Of a stretch of DNA of 64,000 nt, positions 36,826 to 45,787 are shown in pieces. Below the pieces are notes generated by a model that was not told the origin of the DNA, did not search any database, and was given only the letters and a program-made list of their open reading frames with translations. The position numbers and the translations under genes are program-made. The stretch covers positions 5,398,001 to 5,462,000 of the forward strand of contig NZ_CP117768.1 in NCBI RefSeq assembly GCF_028623165.1. The letters are read 5' to 3'. This DNA comes from Nostoc sp. UHCC 0926 (GTDB lineage Bacteria; Cyanobacteriota; Cyanobacteriia; Cyanobacteriales; Nostocaceae). Position 1 is the stretch's first letter. Each line of letters opens with the position of its first letter.

Positions 36826-37103
36826 TTTATGCCACCCCAAGGTATTTTAATTGTGGCTGCCTACTTACCTAAAGAATGGGAAGTGCGGTTTGATGCAATG
36901 CGACAATCTGGGAATTTGGGGCAGTGTATTTTGTCGATGATAACTTTGTTGGCGATCGCCGCGCCACCATGAAGTTGCTTCCTCACCTGATTGACTGGCA
37001 AAAATGCAATGGCTATCCTATCCAGTTTGCCACTGAAGCAACGCTTTTAGGGAATATTTTACTGCGGATAGGCATATCAGGATATGCAAAATTCAGCAAG
37101 TAG
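36826..37103 (+). pseudogene. Deletion-scarred copy of the B12 radical SAM gene
   Basis: Three blocks match the intact gene at 39988-41643 in order: 36830-36893 (with about 40180-40240), 36893-37033 (with 40720-40868), and 37033-37070 (with 41430-41467). The intervening parts are lost, and there is a one-base deletion in the GGGGGCAGTG run. Both deletion joints fall at very short shared sequences (GATG and T). Nucleotide identity of the retained blocks is high. It is non-functional and follows the porin gene. Confidence 0.88.
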
Positions 37104-37153
37104 TTTATAAATCAAATAGGATTGCTATATAACAGTTAAATCGGTGATGTCTC

Positions 37154-37741
37154 ATGAACATTGTCACACCAAAGCGATTTACTATTGACGAATATCATCG
37201 GCTGATTGAACTAGAATTTCTCCAGGAAAGCGATCGCATTGAGTTGATTCGCGGAGAACTAATTCAAATGGTAGCAAAAGGCACACCTCATACATTTTGC
37301 ACAACTCGACTTTGTAGACAACTGGATCGATTGCTGGGCGATCGGGCTGTTGTGCGTTGTCAAGAGCCAATTATACTACCATCAGATAGTGAACCTGAAC
37401 CAGATGTGGCGATCGCACGAGGAAATGAGACTGACTATCTTCCCCATCATCCCTATCCTGAAGATATTTTTATAGTGATTGAAATTTCCGATTCAACCCT
37501 AGATTACGACCAAACAAAAAAGTTAGAAATCTACGCAGAAGCCGGAATTTCTGATTATTGGATTGTCAACTTAAATTTTCGCCAACTTGAGCGTTACAGC
37601 CAACCATATCAAAATTCTCAAGGTGAATTTAATTATCTTAGCAAGCAGATATCTTTGCCCCATCAGTCAGTAGCGATTCCTAGATTTGAAGATGTGTTAT
37701 TAGACTTGAGTCGGATTTTTCCCACGGTTGTAGGTGCTTAG
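37154..37741 (+). CDS. Uma2 family (DUF820) putative endonuclease
   Basis: The protein has 195 residues: FTIDEYHRLIELEFLQESDRIELIRGELIQM, then PEPDVAIARG, the core IFIVIEISDSTLDYDQTKKLEIYAEAGISDYWIVNL with the D/E...K nuclease-fold residues. It is a separate subfamily from the Uma2 protein at 20357. It lies between the radical SAM relic and the duplicated porin tail, so it may have been brought in or boxed in by the duplication. The biological role is unknown. Confidence 0.87.
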   Translation: MNIVTPKRFTIDEYHRLIELEFLQESDRIELIRGELIQMVAKGTPHTFCTTRLCRQLDRLLGDRAVVRCQEPIILPSDSEPEPDVAIARGNETDYLPHHPYPEDIFIVIEISDSTLDYDQTKKLEIYAEAGISDYWIVNLNFRQLERYSQPYQNSQGEFNYLSKQISLPHQSVAIPRFEDVLLDLSRIFPTVVGA

Positions 37742-37816
37742 AAACAGCGATGTCTCCGACGGGCTGCGCCTACGCTGTTTTCTTTGCGGAATCAGTCGAT
37801 CGCCTTTCTCATAACT

Positions 37817-37975
37817 ATCACGCCCGGTGTAATATGGATTACTGCACCTAACTTTAATGCTGACAATCCTGATAGTGTAGTTGCTTGGCTTTGCACTCCC
37901 TTCAGATTTTAACTTGAAAAAACTATAGCAATCCTGAATCATTCGTGAGAAAGAAGCTCCCCGACTTCGTAAAAG
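37817..37975 (+). repeat. Duplicate of the porin gene 3' end
   Basis: It matches 36655-36813, i.e. the last 96 bases of the porin gene plus 60 bases downstream, with about ten differences. It includes the porin stop codon and the following AAGAAGCTCCCCGACTTCG. It is an orphan fragment with no upstream gene body and must derive from a duplicated porin locus. Confidence 0.85.
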
Positions 37976-38045
37976 TTGTTGGCAAGCTGGAGGTTACAAT
38001 TCTCATAAATTAAATAAGTAAGTCGTTTACCCCAATCCGCTTGGG

Positions 38046-39665
38046 TTAAGTTTTGTCGTACTCTATTTGTCCATAGTCAAGTTTGATAATTCGGTTTGCT
38101 AAATGAAAATAGCGATCGTCGTGGCTAATCACCAGCACTGTTTTACCCCGCGATCGCAGTTCTGGGAGTAGTTTAGTATAAAATATTTCTTTGAATATTG
38201 GATCTTGATCAGCTGCCCATTCATCAAATAGATAAATTGGTCGATCTTCCAAGTAGGCTGTGAGTAAGGCTAGTCGTTTCCGTTGTCCTTGAGAAAGTGC
38301 AGTGGTGGAAAGTTGCCCATTTTCAACTTTAACTTTATGGTCTAGTTGGAGTTGTTTTAAATATTTTGTCGCTTGAGCATCTAAGTTAGAAATTTTTAAT
38401 CCCAAAAGTTCTTCAAATAAATAAAAGTCGGAAAATACCACGGAAAAATGCTGGCGATACCATTCTCGGTTCTGTTCGCTAATTAACTCACTATCAAACC
38501 AGATTTCGCCGTTTTCAGGGATGTAAAGTCCAGTAATTAGTTTAGCTAATGTAGATTTACCACTACCATTACCGCCAACAATGAAGACTAATTCTTGAGG
38601 ATAAAATGTCAAGTCGATGGGGCCAAAGATAAAGCTATTGTCTTCTTGATCTGTGTAGTAAGTGTGGGTAACACTTTTAAATTTCAAGCTGTGCCATTCA
38701 GATTTAAGGGCAGGTGGAACAGTCGATATTTCAGTTCGACTAGCTAAAGATAAACCCAGTGACTCTATTTTTTGCAAGGCGATGCTGGCTTTGCTTAATA
38801 GGGGAAGTTTGCTGATGATGTTATCCATTGGTAACACCAAATAAGTCAAGGTCAAAATGTAGCCAGAGAGAGTTTGAGGATTGATGGTAAGCAGATTAGG
38901 CAGTGCGAACAGGACAAAACCAAGGGCAAAAAAGAATACGAGTTGACCCCAGCTTGAAGTTATGGCAAAAAGGGTTAGACCGTTAACGTTGTGATCACGA
39001 AATTCGTTAGCAGTTGATTGCAGTTTTTCTTCTAAAAAGTCTTGACGCCGCCTATAATTTAGCTTGAGTTCCTTGACTCCTTCGGTAATGGTGCGAAAAT
39101 GTTTAAACAGATGGTCTTCATCTTCACGAGCTAAGGCTAGCAATTTCCCGCCTCTGTTGAGTAGCCACTGACAACTAGCGATCGCTACTACTGAAATACC
39201 ACAAACCATCAGCAGTACTAACCAAGAGAGCCAAGTTATATACGCTATGCAACCCAAGACGATCGCTAAATTAATAAAGATGAAAGGCAACTGATAAACA
39301 GCATTGGCAACCGCCTGAATATCTTCTGTTAAAGTTGCTAATAATCGAGGATTCCCTAAGCGTTCCAGATGACTCAACTCAGAAGCGAGAATTTGCCGAC
39401 TCAAACGCATCCGTAATTGCAAAACAGCATTCTGAGAAAGGCGAATCAGCATCACTTGGGAAATGATACTGGTAATCAGTGCAACTATTGCCAGCCCCGC
39501 AAAACCCCAAGTTATGGATGTCAGCTTGGAAGTGGAACTGCTACTAGCAGTACGGCTAATTAGGGCAATCAAGCCAGCACTACTACCACCACTCAGGAAT
39601 CCGGTAGCGATCGCGATCGCCACCATCCGCCAAGAAGAACGCAAAAGAAAGTAAATCAAATTCAT
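38046..39665 (-). CDS. Cyclic-peptide-export-type ABC transporter (fused TM and ATPase)
   Basis: The protein has 539 residues with six membrane helices in the N-terminal 300 residues, then an ATPase domain: Walker A VGGNGSGKSTLAKL, signature LSQGQRKRLALL, Walker B PIYLFDEWAAD, H-loop ISHDD. The layout and the short QGQRKR signature match the SyrD/PvdE/cyclic-peptide exporter family, half-transporters acting as homodimers. The substrate is unknown; no peptide synthetase is nearby. It is divergent from the radical SAM gene by about 320 bases. Confidence 0.85.
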   Translation of the reverse strand: MNLIYFLLRSSWRMVAIAIATGFLSGGSSAGLIALISRTASSSSTSKLTSITWGFAGLAIVALITSIISQVMLIRLSQNAVLQLRMRLSRQILASELSHLERLGNPRLLATLTEDIQAVANAVYQLPFIFINLAIVLGCIAYITWLSWLVLLMVCGISVVAIASCQWLLNRGGKLLALAREDEDHLFKHFRTITEGVKELKLNYRRRQDFLEEKLQSTANEFRDHNVNGLTLFAITSSWGQLVFFFALGFVLFALPNLLTINPQTLSGYILTLTYLVLPMDNIISKLPLLSKASIALQKIESLGLSLASRTEISTVPPALKSEWHSLKFKSVTHTYYTDQEDNSFIFGPIDLTFYPQELVFIVGGNGSGKSTLAKLITGLYIPENGEIWFDSELISEQNREWYRQHFSVVFSDFYLFEELLGLKISNLDAQATKYLKQLQLDHKVKVENGQLSTTALSQGQRKRLALLTAYLEDRPIYLFDEWAADQDPIFKEIFYTKLLPELRSRGKTVLVISHDDRYFHLANRIIKLDYGQIEYDKT

Positions 39666-39987
39666 AACAAACGCTCATACCCCCATGACGCCAGTTGCTA
39701 CCCTACGGGTTCTCCAAAGGAGTACAAGTTGGGCATTGCCCGAACGCCAGTCACCATAAGGGAAACCCGTCTTCTTCTAAGGGAGACGCACTCGCGTTCA
39801 GTAGTGGCTCCCCAATGCCCCATTTCCATCACAGTAGCTTGTAAACCAATTCAGTTTGCGCTTTTAGGGGAGATTTTATATTTTACAGTTAAAAACTTCT
39901 GAAATATCACGGTAAGCTAGTTGGAATTACAACTGATTCTGCCAGTAGATTGTCTTAGCTGCTCAGTTTTCCGGGGTGAAATTTGCG
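39666..39987. other. Intergenic between exporter and radical SAM gene
   Basis: The stretch holds palindromic Nostoc-type repeat pieces (CCCTACGGG, CACTCGCGTTCAGTAGTGG) at about 39690-39830. The rest is AT-rich and probably includes the divergent promoters. No ORF is supported. Confidence 0.45.
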
Positions 39988-41643
39988 ATGACTGTGAATA
40001 TGAAGTCTTTGGATAAACAAATTAATGTCGCGGCCGATTCTAAAACCGCTCCTGTCAATCAAGGAACCCGCTACGTTCCTTCGCACCATCGACGCATTCT
40101 GTGTATCTTTCCTAAGTACAGCCGCTCTTTTGGTACTTTTCATCACGCCTACCCACTTATGGGTAATGTCCGGGCTTTTATGCCACCCCAAGGTATTTTA
40201 ATTGTGGCTGCCTACTTACCCAAAGAATGGGAAGTGCGGTTTATTGATGAAAATGTCAAATCAGCAACTAGGGCTGATTACCAATGGGCTGATGTGGTGA
40301 TTGTCAGTGGAATGCATATCCAGAAACCACAGATTAATCAAATTAATGAACTTGCCCATCGAGCCGGCAAAATCACAGTTGTGGGTGGCCCCTCGGTATC
40401 TGGTTGCCCAGAATATTATCCTGAGTTTGATATTTTAAGTTTGGGTGAATTGGGAGATGCGAATGATCGGATGATCGAATATCTCGACCAAAACCTGGAA
40501 CGTCCCCAAGCGCAAATTCGCTTTGAAACCAAGGAACGTTTGCCCCTAACAGAGTTTCCCACTCCAGCTTATCATTTGCTGAATATCAATGATTATTTCC
40601 TGGCAAATGTCCAGTTTTCCAGTGGTTGCCCTTATCGCTGCGAGTTTTGTGATATTCCAGAACTCTACGGCAACAGTCCCAGGATGAAAAGACCAGAGCA
40701 AGTAGTCGCGGAGCTAGATGCAATGCGACAATCTGGGAATTTGGGGGCAGTGTATTTTGTTGATGATAACTTTGTTGGCGATCGCCGCGCCGCCATGAAG
40801 TTGCTTCCTCATCTGATTGACTGGCAAAAACGCAATGGCTATCCCATCCAGTTTGCCTGTGAAGCAACGCTCAACCTAGCTCAAAGTCCAAAATTGCTAG
40901 AGATGATGCGCGAAGCTTATTTCTGCACAATCTTTTGCGGCATTGAAACACCTGAACCAAATGCTCTCCATGCTATTTCCAAAGACCAAAATCTGAGTAT
41001 GCCAATCTTAAAAGCGATTCAGGTTTTAAATAGCTATGGCATGGAAGTAGTATCAGGAATCATCATCGGGTTAGATACGGATACACCAGAAACAGCAGAC
41101 CGAATTATCGAATTTATTCGGGCATCCCAAATTCCCATGTTGACAATTAACCTCCTTCATGCCTTACCTAGAACTCCTTTATGGCGGAGGTTAGAAGCTG
41201 AAGGACGAATTGTCTTTGATGAAAGCCGCGAATCAAATGTTGAATTTTTGATGCCCTACGAGCAAGTTATTGAGATGTGGCGGCGCTGCATTACAACAGC
41301 TTATGAGCCAGAATTTTTATATCAGCGGTTTGCCTATAATATGGAACACACCTACCCAAACCGCATCGAAGTACCAAACAGCCCCGCTCGCACTTCTGGG
41401 GCTAATATTCGCAAAGGTTTAACTTATTTAGGGAATATTTTGCTGCGGATAGGCATATTTAGTAACTATCGTCAGACTTTCTGGAAAATGGCCAAGCCAG
41501 CCCTGAAAGCGGGTGATATTGAAAACTTGATTCACGTTGGACTTGTGGGACACCATCTGATTAAGTTTGCCCAAGATTGTGCCAAAAATGAAGAATCAGC
41601 TTCCTTTTATTCTCAAAAAATCCTCACCAAAGTTCGTAGTTAA
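39988..41643 (+). CDS. hpnP: B12-binding radical SAM methylase, probable hopanoid C-2 methylase
   Basis: The protein has 551 residues; ATG at 39988, with an in-frame GTG at 39976. It begins with a cobalamin-binding domain (ILCIFPKYSRSFGTFHHAYPL, then PPQGILIVAAYLP). The radical SAM core has the cluster motif CPYRCEFCD (about residue 215). A C-terminal DUF4070-type region follows (SGIIIGLDTDTPETADRII, TINLLHALPRTPLW). From memory the sequence closely resembles HpnP, which methylates hopanoids at C-2. Nostoc species are known to make 2-methylhopanoids. The family assignment is strong; the exact substrate is an inference. A decayed copy lies at 36826-37103. Confidence 0.72.
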   Translation: MTVNMKSLDKQINVAADSKTAPVNQGTRYVPSHHRRILCIFPKYSRSFGTFHHAYPLMGNVRAFMPPQGILIVAAYLPKEWEVRFIDENVKSATRADYQWADVVIVSGMHIQKPQINQINELAHRAGKITVVGGPSVSGCPEYYPEFDILSLGELGDANDRMIEYLDQNLERPQAQIRFETKERLPLTEFPTPAYHLLNINDYFLANVQFSSGCPYRCEFCDIPELYGNSPRMKRPEQVVAELDAMRQSGNLGAVYFVDDNFVGDRRAAMKLLPHLIDWQKRNGYPIQFACEATLNLAQSPKLLEMMREAYFCTIFCGIETPEPNALHAISKDQNLSMPILKAIQVLNSYGMEVVSGIIIGLDTDTPETADRIIEFIRASQIPMLTINLLHALPRTPLWRRLEAEGRIVFDESRESNVEFLMPYEQVIEMWRRCITTAYEPEFLYQRFAYNMEHTYPNRIEVPNSPARTSGANIRKGLTYLGNILLRIGIFSNYRQTFWKMAKPALKAGDIENLIHVGLVGHHLIKFAQDCAKNEESASFYSQKILTKVRS

Positions 41644-41825
41644 CTGTCAATATTAGGTACTAACCATCGGTTGCGACAAGTGCTACATCTAAATTTGATA
41701 GCTCACGCATAATACAGATGGAGTTTGTTGCAAATAGGGCTGAGGCTTTGTTTAGATATTTTGGAAAAAATAGACTATCAAAGCTAGCTAAAAGTCCTAT
41801 TTCACTATTGCTATGTGACTGTCAC

Positions 41826-42062
41826 TACTTAGTACAGCATTTCATTAATTCGTAGCGAATTAAATTTGGCAATGCCAATGTGTCCCTCTGCAATGGTATT
41901 GCGTCCCTGTGCAATGGCATTGCGTGCCTCTGCAATGGTATTGCGTCCCTGTGCAATGGCATTGCGTGCCTCTGCAATGGTATTGCGTCCCTGTGCAATG
42001 GCATTGCGTGCCTCTGCAATGGCAATGCGTCCCTTTACAATGCCAATGCATCCCTCTGCATT
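41826..42062. repeat. 21-bp tandem array with conserved flank
   Basis: Positions 41826-41875 are the reverse complement of the flank at 731-773. They are followed by about eight 21-bp units alternating GCAATGGTATTGCGTCCCTGT and GCAATGGCATTGCGTGCCTCT, so the higher-order period is 42 bp. All six frames stay open over much of the array, giving spurious ORFs. It ends 20 bases before the transposon-like element at 42082. Confidence 0.8.
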
Positions 42063-42118
42063 TAAAAACGATACGATTATATGTAACAACCTGCAATACT
42101 AATCGCTCAAACCTGCAA

Positions 42119-42493
42119 TCAAGGTATTTTCAAACCAGGATTTTTGAGTCTTTTCAGGGTACTGTAATGTAGGTCGTGAGCCTCATCAACAAACAGTGCC
42201 ACAGGCTTTTTACCTTTTCTAATTAAGTCGCGCAGTTCGCGTTCTCGTTTTTCGCCGTCTTTAGGAATTTTAATTTCCTTGTCCGTTGACAAATCGTAGA
42301 ATAAAGCAGCGATAAGTGTTGGCAAGGTCGTGCGGTCTTTATCTACAGAAAGCGACTTCGAGACTAGAATCTTCCCTTCTTTTTCCAAAACTTCAAACAA
42401 ACGTTGTAAAGTCGTCGTCTTGCCACATCCGATAATTCCGGTGATAGCAACCAGCTTCCCTGAATGGATTGCGACTTTAATGTCTTTAAACAT
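42119..42493 (-). pseudogene. Truncated AAA ATPase of a transposon (TniB/TnsC/ExeA-like)
   Basis: It reads MFKDIKVAIHSGKLVAITG, then Walker A GIIGCGKTTTL and Walker B PVALFVDEAHDLHYSTLKRLK. After LKRLK the frame enters the element's terminal repeat (NPGLKIP) and stops, so the C-terminal half is gone. Upstream, the frame is open back to a stop at 42542 (GVPQGWVLRDRPPKKQ), which resembles the missing N-terminus without a start codon. Such ATPases act as target-selection partners of DDE transposases. Here it is a relic. Confidence 0.75.
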
Positions 42494-42699
42494 TTGTTTT
42501 TTTGGTGGTCTGTCTCGTAGTACCCAGCCTTGGGGAACTCCCTAACCAAACGAAAATGTTCCTGAATTTTGGTAGCAATAGTAAAGAAAACGGTCGTTGC
42601 TCTTACCATGCTTGTTGCAATTAATTCGACATTGAAATTCAAATATTTTTTTGAATTAGTTGCAGCATTTTTTAAGTAAACTGCCAAACTACCGTTTGA

Positions 42700-42840
42700 C
42701 AAGACTTTCGGTTAGTTGCAAATAATCCTGGCTGGAACGGATGATTGCAGGTTGGTTGCATTTAATCCTGGTTCCGTTGCAAATAATCCTGGTTTGAAAA
42801 TACCTTGATTGAAGGTTTGAGCGATTAGCAGGTTGTTACA
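42700..42840. repeat. Internal right-end copy with transposase-binding-like repeats
   Basis: Three copies of TTGCAWWTAATCCTGG lie at 42716-42731, 42756-42771 and 42777-42792. They are followed by a diverged version of the outer terminal repeat ending GGTTGTTACA at 42840 (four-base deletion, one substitution relative to the outer end). This is most simply the original right end of the AAA-bearing element, left inside when a second end further out captured the cargo. Confidence 0.7.
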
Positions 42841-42941
42841 TATAGTCGCCCGATGCAACCCTATGTCGCTGATTACTGAGTATCGACCGGAACGCCAGTT
42901 TCCATCTCCGGTGCAAGTGAGCCACGAATTGAACGCGAGAA

Positions 42942-43538
42942 CTATGTTCCAAAGGTAGCCGCCAGGTGTTCCCGCAATTTTGTGACATCACCTTCAAAAT
43001 TTGGTGCCTTCATGACATCATGGCAGGAAAAGGATGGCAGAATTTCAACACCGCAGAACTTATAGTTAGCGGTGTTAAAGGCAAAAACCTCATCTACGGT
43101 TTTTCCTTCAAACAAAAGCTGATCCGCATTCCCGAACGCCTCTTTGGGGGCGTTCCAGGTCAAGGAAATCATGTATTTCTTGCCATGCATTTTGCCGCCC
43201 GACCCATACTGCCGTGTCGGGTCTTTTCGCGTCCTGCCGTCCCCATCCAGGAAACTCCCTTGAATCATTCCAGCCGTGAATACCTCGTCCACATATTTCT
43301 TATATATCCAAGGCGTTCCGAACCAATACACGGGCGATTGCAGAATAATAATGTCTGCCCAAAGGTGCTTTTGCACCTCTGAATCAACATCGTAGCCTTG
43401 CTCAATGTCGGTTTTCTGAACCTCGTAACCCCGCTTTTCCATGCCTTCCCTGATAAGGGCGAGCATGGCCTTGTTCAGGCTGCCGGAGGAAATACCTTCA
43501 TAGAATTGGTGCGCGTTTATGAGCAGTGCTTTTTTCAT
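42942..43538 (-). CDS. MdaB-like NAD(P)H:quinone reductase
   Basis: This 198-residue flavodoxin-fold FAD/FMN-binding oxidoreductase reads KKALLINAHQFYEGISSGSLNKAML at the N-terminus, LQSPVYWFGTPWIYKKYVDEVF, then YMISLTWNAPKEAF. This resembles the MdaB (modulator of drug activity B) family, which reduces quinones by two electrons. It starts two bases after the stop of the aldo/keto reductase gene, so both are in one operon. Base composition differs from the neighbouring cyanobacterial genes. It is transposon cargo. Confidence 0.85.
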   Translation of the reverse strand: MKKALLINAHQFYEGISSGSLNKAMLALIREGMEKRGYEVQKTDIEQGYDVDSEVQKHLWADIIILQSPVYWFGTPWIYKKYVDEVFTAGMIQGSFLDGDGRTRKDPTRQYGSGGKMHGKKYMISLTWNAPKEAFGNADQLLFEGKTVDEVFAFNTANYKFCGVEILPSFSCHDVMKAPNFEGDVTKLREHLAATFGT

Positions 43539-43540
43539 TA

Positions 43541-44695
43541 TTAAGTCCGATCAATCTGCGCCATGTGTTTTTCAGACATCGTTGTGCCGTGAACTGTGAT
43601 TTTAGACAAGGCTACATTAATCTCACGAAGGTCTTCAGGCGTTAGATGGACATTGAGCGCACCATGATTTTCATTCAAGTGATCTATGTTGCGCGTGCCA
43701 GGGATTGGAACAATGAACGGCTTTTGCGCCAACAGCCACGCCAGCGCAATTTGAGCGGGCGTTGCATTCTTCTTTTCTGCATATTTTCGCAGCAAATCGA
43801 CAACCGGCATATTGGCAGCCAAATTTTCAGGGAAAAAGCGCGGGAACTCAGAACGGGAATCCGTTTTCGGATCGAACCTAGTGCCGGCATTCATTTTTCC
43901 AGTCAGATACCCCAATCCTAGCGGACCCCACGGAACAAAGCCGATCCCCAATTCCTCGCATGTTTCAAGGACGCCGTTTTGTTCGGGGCTTCTGGTCCAG
44001 AGCGCGTATTCGCTTTGAATGGCTGTCACAGGCTGAACGGCATGGGCACGGCGGATCGTGCGGGCACTCGCCTCGGAAAGGCCGAAGTGCAAAACTTTTC
44101 CTTCCTTGATAAGCTCCTTGATCGCGGCCGCGACATCTTCAATTGGCACGTTGGGATCAACACGGTGCTGGTAATAAAGATTAATATGGTCGGTTTTGAG
44201 TCGCTTAAGCGACGCTTCAACCACCGTCTTGATGTGGTCGGGTTTGCTGTTCAGCCCGATAGTGCCATCAATCGCAAAACCGAATTTGGTGGCGATGGCA
44301 ACCTTGTCGCGGAACGGCGCAAGAGCTTCACCGACAAGCTCTTCATTTGTATAAGGGCCATATACTTCGGCAGTATCGAAGAATGTGATGCCGCTTTCAA
44401 ACGCTGTGCGAATGGTTTTGATAGCTTGTTGTTTGTCTGTGGGCGGGCCGTAGTTGGCGCTGATGCTCATGCAGCCTGCGCCTAATTCCGAGACTTGCAA
44501 TGTTCCGAGTTTGCGGGTTTTCATTTTGCCTTCTCCTTTGTTGATGGTCCTGGGTTGATCCGACGGCGCAGTCCATGCTAACGGCGCAACCGCCAGCGCT
44601 GCGCCGACAATTGCCGTTGCAGTCAGAAACTCACGACGGTTTAAAACGCCCCGAAGGCGCTTGCCTGATTCATGACTTTTCGTATCGTTGCCCAT
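43541..44695 (-). CDS. Aldo/keto reductase with Tat-like leader
   Basis: The AKR barrel begins MKTRKLGTLQVSELGAGCMS, with the tetrad region DTAEVYGPYTNEELVGEAL, Lys in VAIATKFGF and His in YYQHRVDP. It is an NADPH-dependent carbonyl reductase. An N-terminal extension of 57 residues (ATG at 44695) carries LNRREFLTATAIVGAALAVA, a twin-arginine-type signal. However AAAGGAGAAGG lies just before the internal ATG at 44524, so a cytoplasmic form may also be made. It is in an operon with the MdaB-like gene and divergent from the AraC gene. It is transposon cargo. Confidence 0.87.
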   Translation of the reverse strand: MGNDTKSHESGKRLRGVLNRREFLTATAIVGAALAVAPLAWTAPSDQPRTINKGEGKMKTRKLGTLQVSELGAGCMSISANYGPPTDKQQAIKTIRTAFESGITFFDTAEVYGPYTNEELVGEALAPFRDKVAIATKFGFAIDGTIGLNSKPDHIKTVVEASLKRLKTDHINLYYQHRVDPNVPIEDVAAAIKELIKEGKVLHFGLSEASARTIRRAHAVQPVTAIQSEYALWTRSPEQNGVLETCEELGIGFVPWGPLGLGYLTGKMNAGTRFDPKTDSRSEFPRFFPENLAANMPVVDLLRKYAEKKNATPAQIALAWLLAQKPFIVPIPGTRNIDHLNENHGALNVHLTPEDLREINVALSKITVHGTTMSEKHMAQIDRT

Positions 44696-44736
44696 GACCC
44701 GTTCCTGCAATGCTTGATTCTGCTTCCAACATATTC

Positions 44737-44782
44737 TGATCTTGCCTAGAGGCGGTATCTTGATCCTGCCTGATTATTGCCT
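44737..44782. promoter_or_regulatory. Direct repeats TGATCYTGCCT, candidate AraC operator
   Basis: TGATCTTGCCT (44737-44747) and TGATCCTGCCT (44761-44771) are spaced 24 bases apart, and TGATTATTGCCT follows directly at 44771-44782. They lie between the divergent aldo/keto reductase and AraC genes, where an AraC-family regulator usually binds. This is the only repeat of its kind in the gap. Confidence 0.55.
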
Positions 44783-44869
44783 ATTTCTCTTAATGCCTGG
44801 AAATACCTCTGACTCAAAGGGGCGCGGAGCTATATTTAAAAATGAGACTCAAGCCGTGGAGATAGATAT

Positions 44870-45787
44870 ATGATTAAACCTTTTAGCACAGAAAAGCTGT
44901 CTACTATCCGGCAAGAGCTTGTGGAAATGATCGGCCATATTGTCGGAACAGCAGAGGATTATGCAACCGATATTCCCGGACTAATCCTCTACAGATTTAC
45001 GGCCCCGACCACTGCGGCATCCGTCACATACGAACCGAACCTTGCTGTGGTCGTACAGGGTCGCAAGCGCGTTGATCTCGGACCAAAAACTTTCATTTAC
45101 GATGCCTCCCAATACCTTCTGACATCCGTTGATCTTCCCGTTTTGGGCCAGGTGGTCGAAGCGAGTGAAGAAAAACCTTATCTATGCCTCGTCCTGAAAC
45201 TTGAAATGCTCATGGTCAGGGAGATACTCAGCCGTGATGATATACCTGATAGTGATGCCTCATCGGATGGACCTGCTATGCTCATGGGTGACAATACGGC
45301 CGAGCTGCTCGGTGCCTGTTCCCGCCTCCTTGATCTGCTGGACAGCCCGCATGATATTCCTTTTCTTAGTGGCCTTATCCAACGTGAGATCGTTTACAGG
45401 CTTTTACGCGGGCCGGAAGGCGCACGCCTTCGCGCGATTGCAATGCAGGGTTGTCAAAGCAACAGGACAGCCAAGGCAATCGCATGGATCAGGGCGAATT
45501 ACATGAAGCCATTACGGGTTGAAGAACTCGCCCAACTGGCTGGAATGGGGCTGTCCACATTCCACCATCATTTCAAGGCGCTAACAACACTCAGCCCGCT
45601 TCAATTTCAAAAAGGGGTTCGGCTCCATATTGCCCGGAACCGTATGCTGATAGATGGACTGGATGCGGCAAGCGCGGCCTTCGAGGTTGGATATGAAAGC
45701 GCCAGCCAGTTTAACCGCGAATATAGCCGTTACTTTGGCCAGCCACCAAAGCGGGATATTCAAAATCTGCGCTCTACGGTATATTGA
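44870..45787 (+). CDS. AraC-family transcriptional regulator
   Basis: The protein has 305 residues: an AraC_N-type ligand domain (about 25-185, PNLAVVVQGRKRVDLG, then YLLTSVDLPVLGQV) and a double HTH (RVEELAQLAGMGLSTFHHHFKALT, then AAFEVGYESASQFNREYSRYFGQPP). Relatives adjoining aldo/keto reductase genes in proteobacteria regulate the reductase. The composition is richer in G+C than the surroundings and lacks GCGATCGC, supporting transfer. It is the last cargo gene before the right end. Confidence 0.88.
   Translation: MIKPFSTEKLSTIRQELVEMIGHIVGTAEDYATDIPGLILYRFTAPTTAASVTYEPNLAVVVQGRKRVDLGPKTFIYDASQYLLTSVDLPVLGQVVEASEEKPYLCLVLKLEMLMVREILSRDDIPDSDASSDGPAMLMGDNTAELLGACSRLLDLLDSPHDIPFLSGLIQREIVYRLLRGPEGARLRAIAMQGCQSNRTAKAIAWIRANYMKPLRVEELAQLAGMGLSTFHHHFKALTTLSPLQFQKGVRLHIARNRMLIDGLDAASAAFEVGYESASQFNREYSRYFGQPPKRDIQNLRSTVY

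Noticed and set aside
36607..37942. Two near-identical minus-strand frames (36607-36840 and 37700-37942)
   Set aside because: They are antisense to the porin gene end and its duplicated copy; their similarity reflects that duplication.
41825..42172. Overlapping frames with heptad repeats on both strands
   Set aside because: A 21-base tandem array stays open in all frames, so these are by-products, not genes.
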